Source: Larkinella sp049445795 | GTDB lineage: Bacteria; Bacteroidota; Bacteroidia; Cytophagales; Spirosomataceae | Length of the DNA stretch: 64,000 nt | NCBI RefSeq assembly: GCF_049445795.1 | Contig: NZ_JBMSDT010000013.1 | Coordinates: forward strand, 62,001-126,000 | Direction: 5' to 3' | Part shown: piece after piece, positions 63,884 through 64,000 of the stretch | How the letters are laid out: every line of letters begins with the position of its first letter | Numbering within the stretch: position 1 is the first letter of the stretch | Made by a program: the position numbers and the translations under genes | Notes under the pieces: model-generated | The model's database searches: none | What the model was told of the DNA's origin: nothing | What the model saw: only the letters and a program-made list of their open reading frames with translations

Positions 63884-63907
63884 GCCCTCAAACTTTAAAC
63901 GAAATCA

Positions 63908-64000
63908 ATGAGCAGTACATACGGAACATTATTTAAAATCTCGACGTTCGGCGAATCGCACGGCGTGGCCATCGGCGTTATCATCGACGGTTGCCCAGCG
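63908..64000 (+). CDS. aroC: Chorismate synthase (3' truncated)
   Basis: Only the first 31 codons are in the window. The sequence G-T-L-F-K-I-S-T-F-G-E-S-H-G-V-A-I-G is the diagnostic N-terminus of chorismate synthase, which makes chorismate from EPSP at the end of the shikimate pathway using reduced FMN. The start ATG lies 24 nt after repeat IR-E. Confidence 0.92.
   Translation, partial: MSSTYGTLFKISTFGESHGVAIGVIIDGCPA

Overview
The window reads as chromosomal DNA of a member of the phylum Bacteroidota, most likely order Cytophagales (Spirosoma/Larkinella-like; this is inference from gene content and protein style, no marker gene was compared). Support comes from type IX secretion (T9SS) C-terminal sorting domains of both the A and B kinds, a TonB-dependent receptor with a carboxypeptidase-like N-terminal domain, Bacteroidota-type TAnnTTTG -7 promoter elements, BatD, an RprX/RprY-like two-component pair, and the near absence of Shine-Dalgarno sequences (one clear exception at 56876). 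The sequence is moderately GC-rich, so the antisense strands of real genes carry long spurious reading frames.

Layout. 0-17 kb: mixed housekeeping and accessory genes: a 5'-truncated formylglycine-generating-enzyme homologue, a ChrB-AraC fusion regulator, PQQ-type sugar dehydrogenase, sterol desaturase-like hydroxylase, methionine-type aminotransferase, a T9SS type B cargo protein, a hydroxyacid dehydrogenase, a class A beta-lactamase, two GNAT acetyltransferases (one at the edge of the next block), YdcF, a membrane AraC regulator, and a coupled outer-membrane/lipoprotein-hydrolase pair. 17.2-26.2 kb: a one-strand, tightly spaced glycan-type cluster with three family 2 glycosyltransferases, two different Fe(II)/2-oxoglutarate dioxygenases, an aldo/keto reductase, a five-bladed-propeller glycosidase-like protein, a SAM methyltransferase, an SDR epimerase and a GNAT enzyme. 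26-31 kb: M3 peptidase, FNR/2Fe-2S oxidoreductase and a family 4 glycosyltransferase. 31.4-36.8 kb: a giant GH42-like T9SS cargo protein broken by a 100-N assembly gap. 36.8-47.4 kb: BadF-type sugar kinase, cytochrome b5-like protein, ThiL, ManC, a TonB receptor, a CarH-like B12 photoreceptor candidate beside a carotenoid hydratase gene, tRNA-His, superoxide dismutase and TadA. 47.5-56.7 kb: a 1461-residue repeat protein, a GH3/serine-hydrolase fusion and small secreted proteins. 56.9-64 kb: histidine kinase and response regulator, HemB, PyrC, BatD and the start of AroC.

How it fits together. The main accessory themes are cell-surface glycan synthesis (17-26 kb, GT4 at 29.9 kb and ManC at 39.8 kb) and secretion of large repeat-rich surface proteins through T9SS. 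A third theme is possible light control of carotenoids (44-46 kb).

The most unusual structural signal is a set of five intergenic inverted repeats with 23-43-nt arms (24.1, 39.7, 46.3, 58.8 and 63.8 kb). Three of them are built from degenerate heptamers and one from decamers. Each nearly fills the space between two genes. No rRNA, insertion sequence, prophage or CRISPR array was seen.
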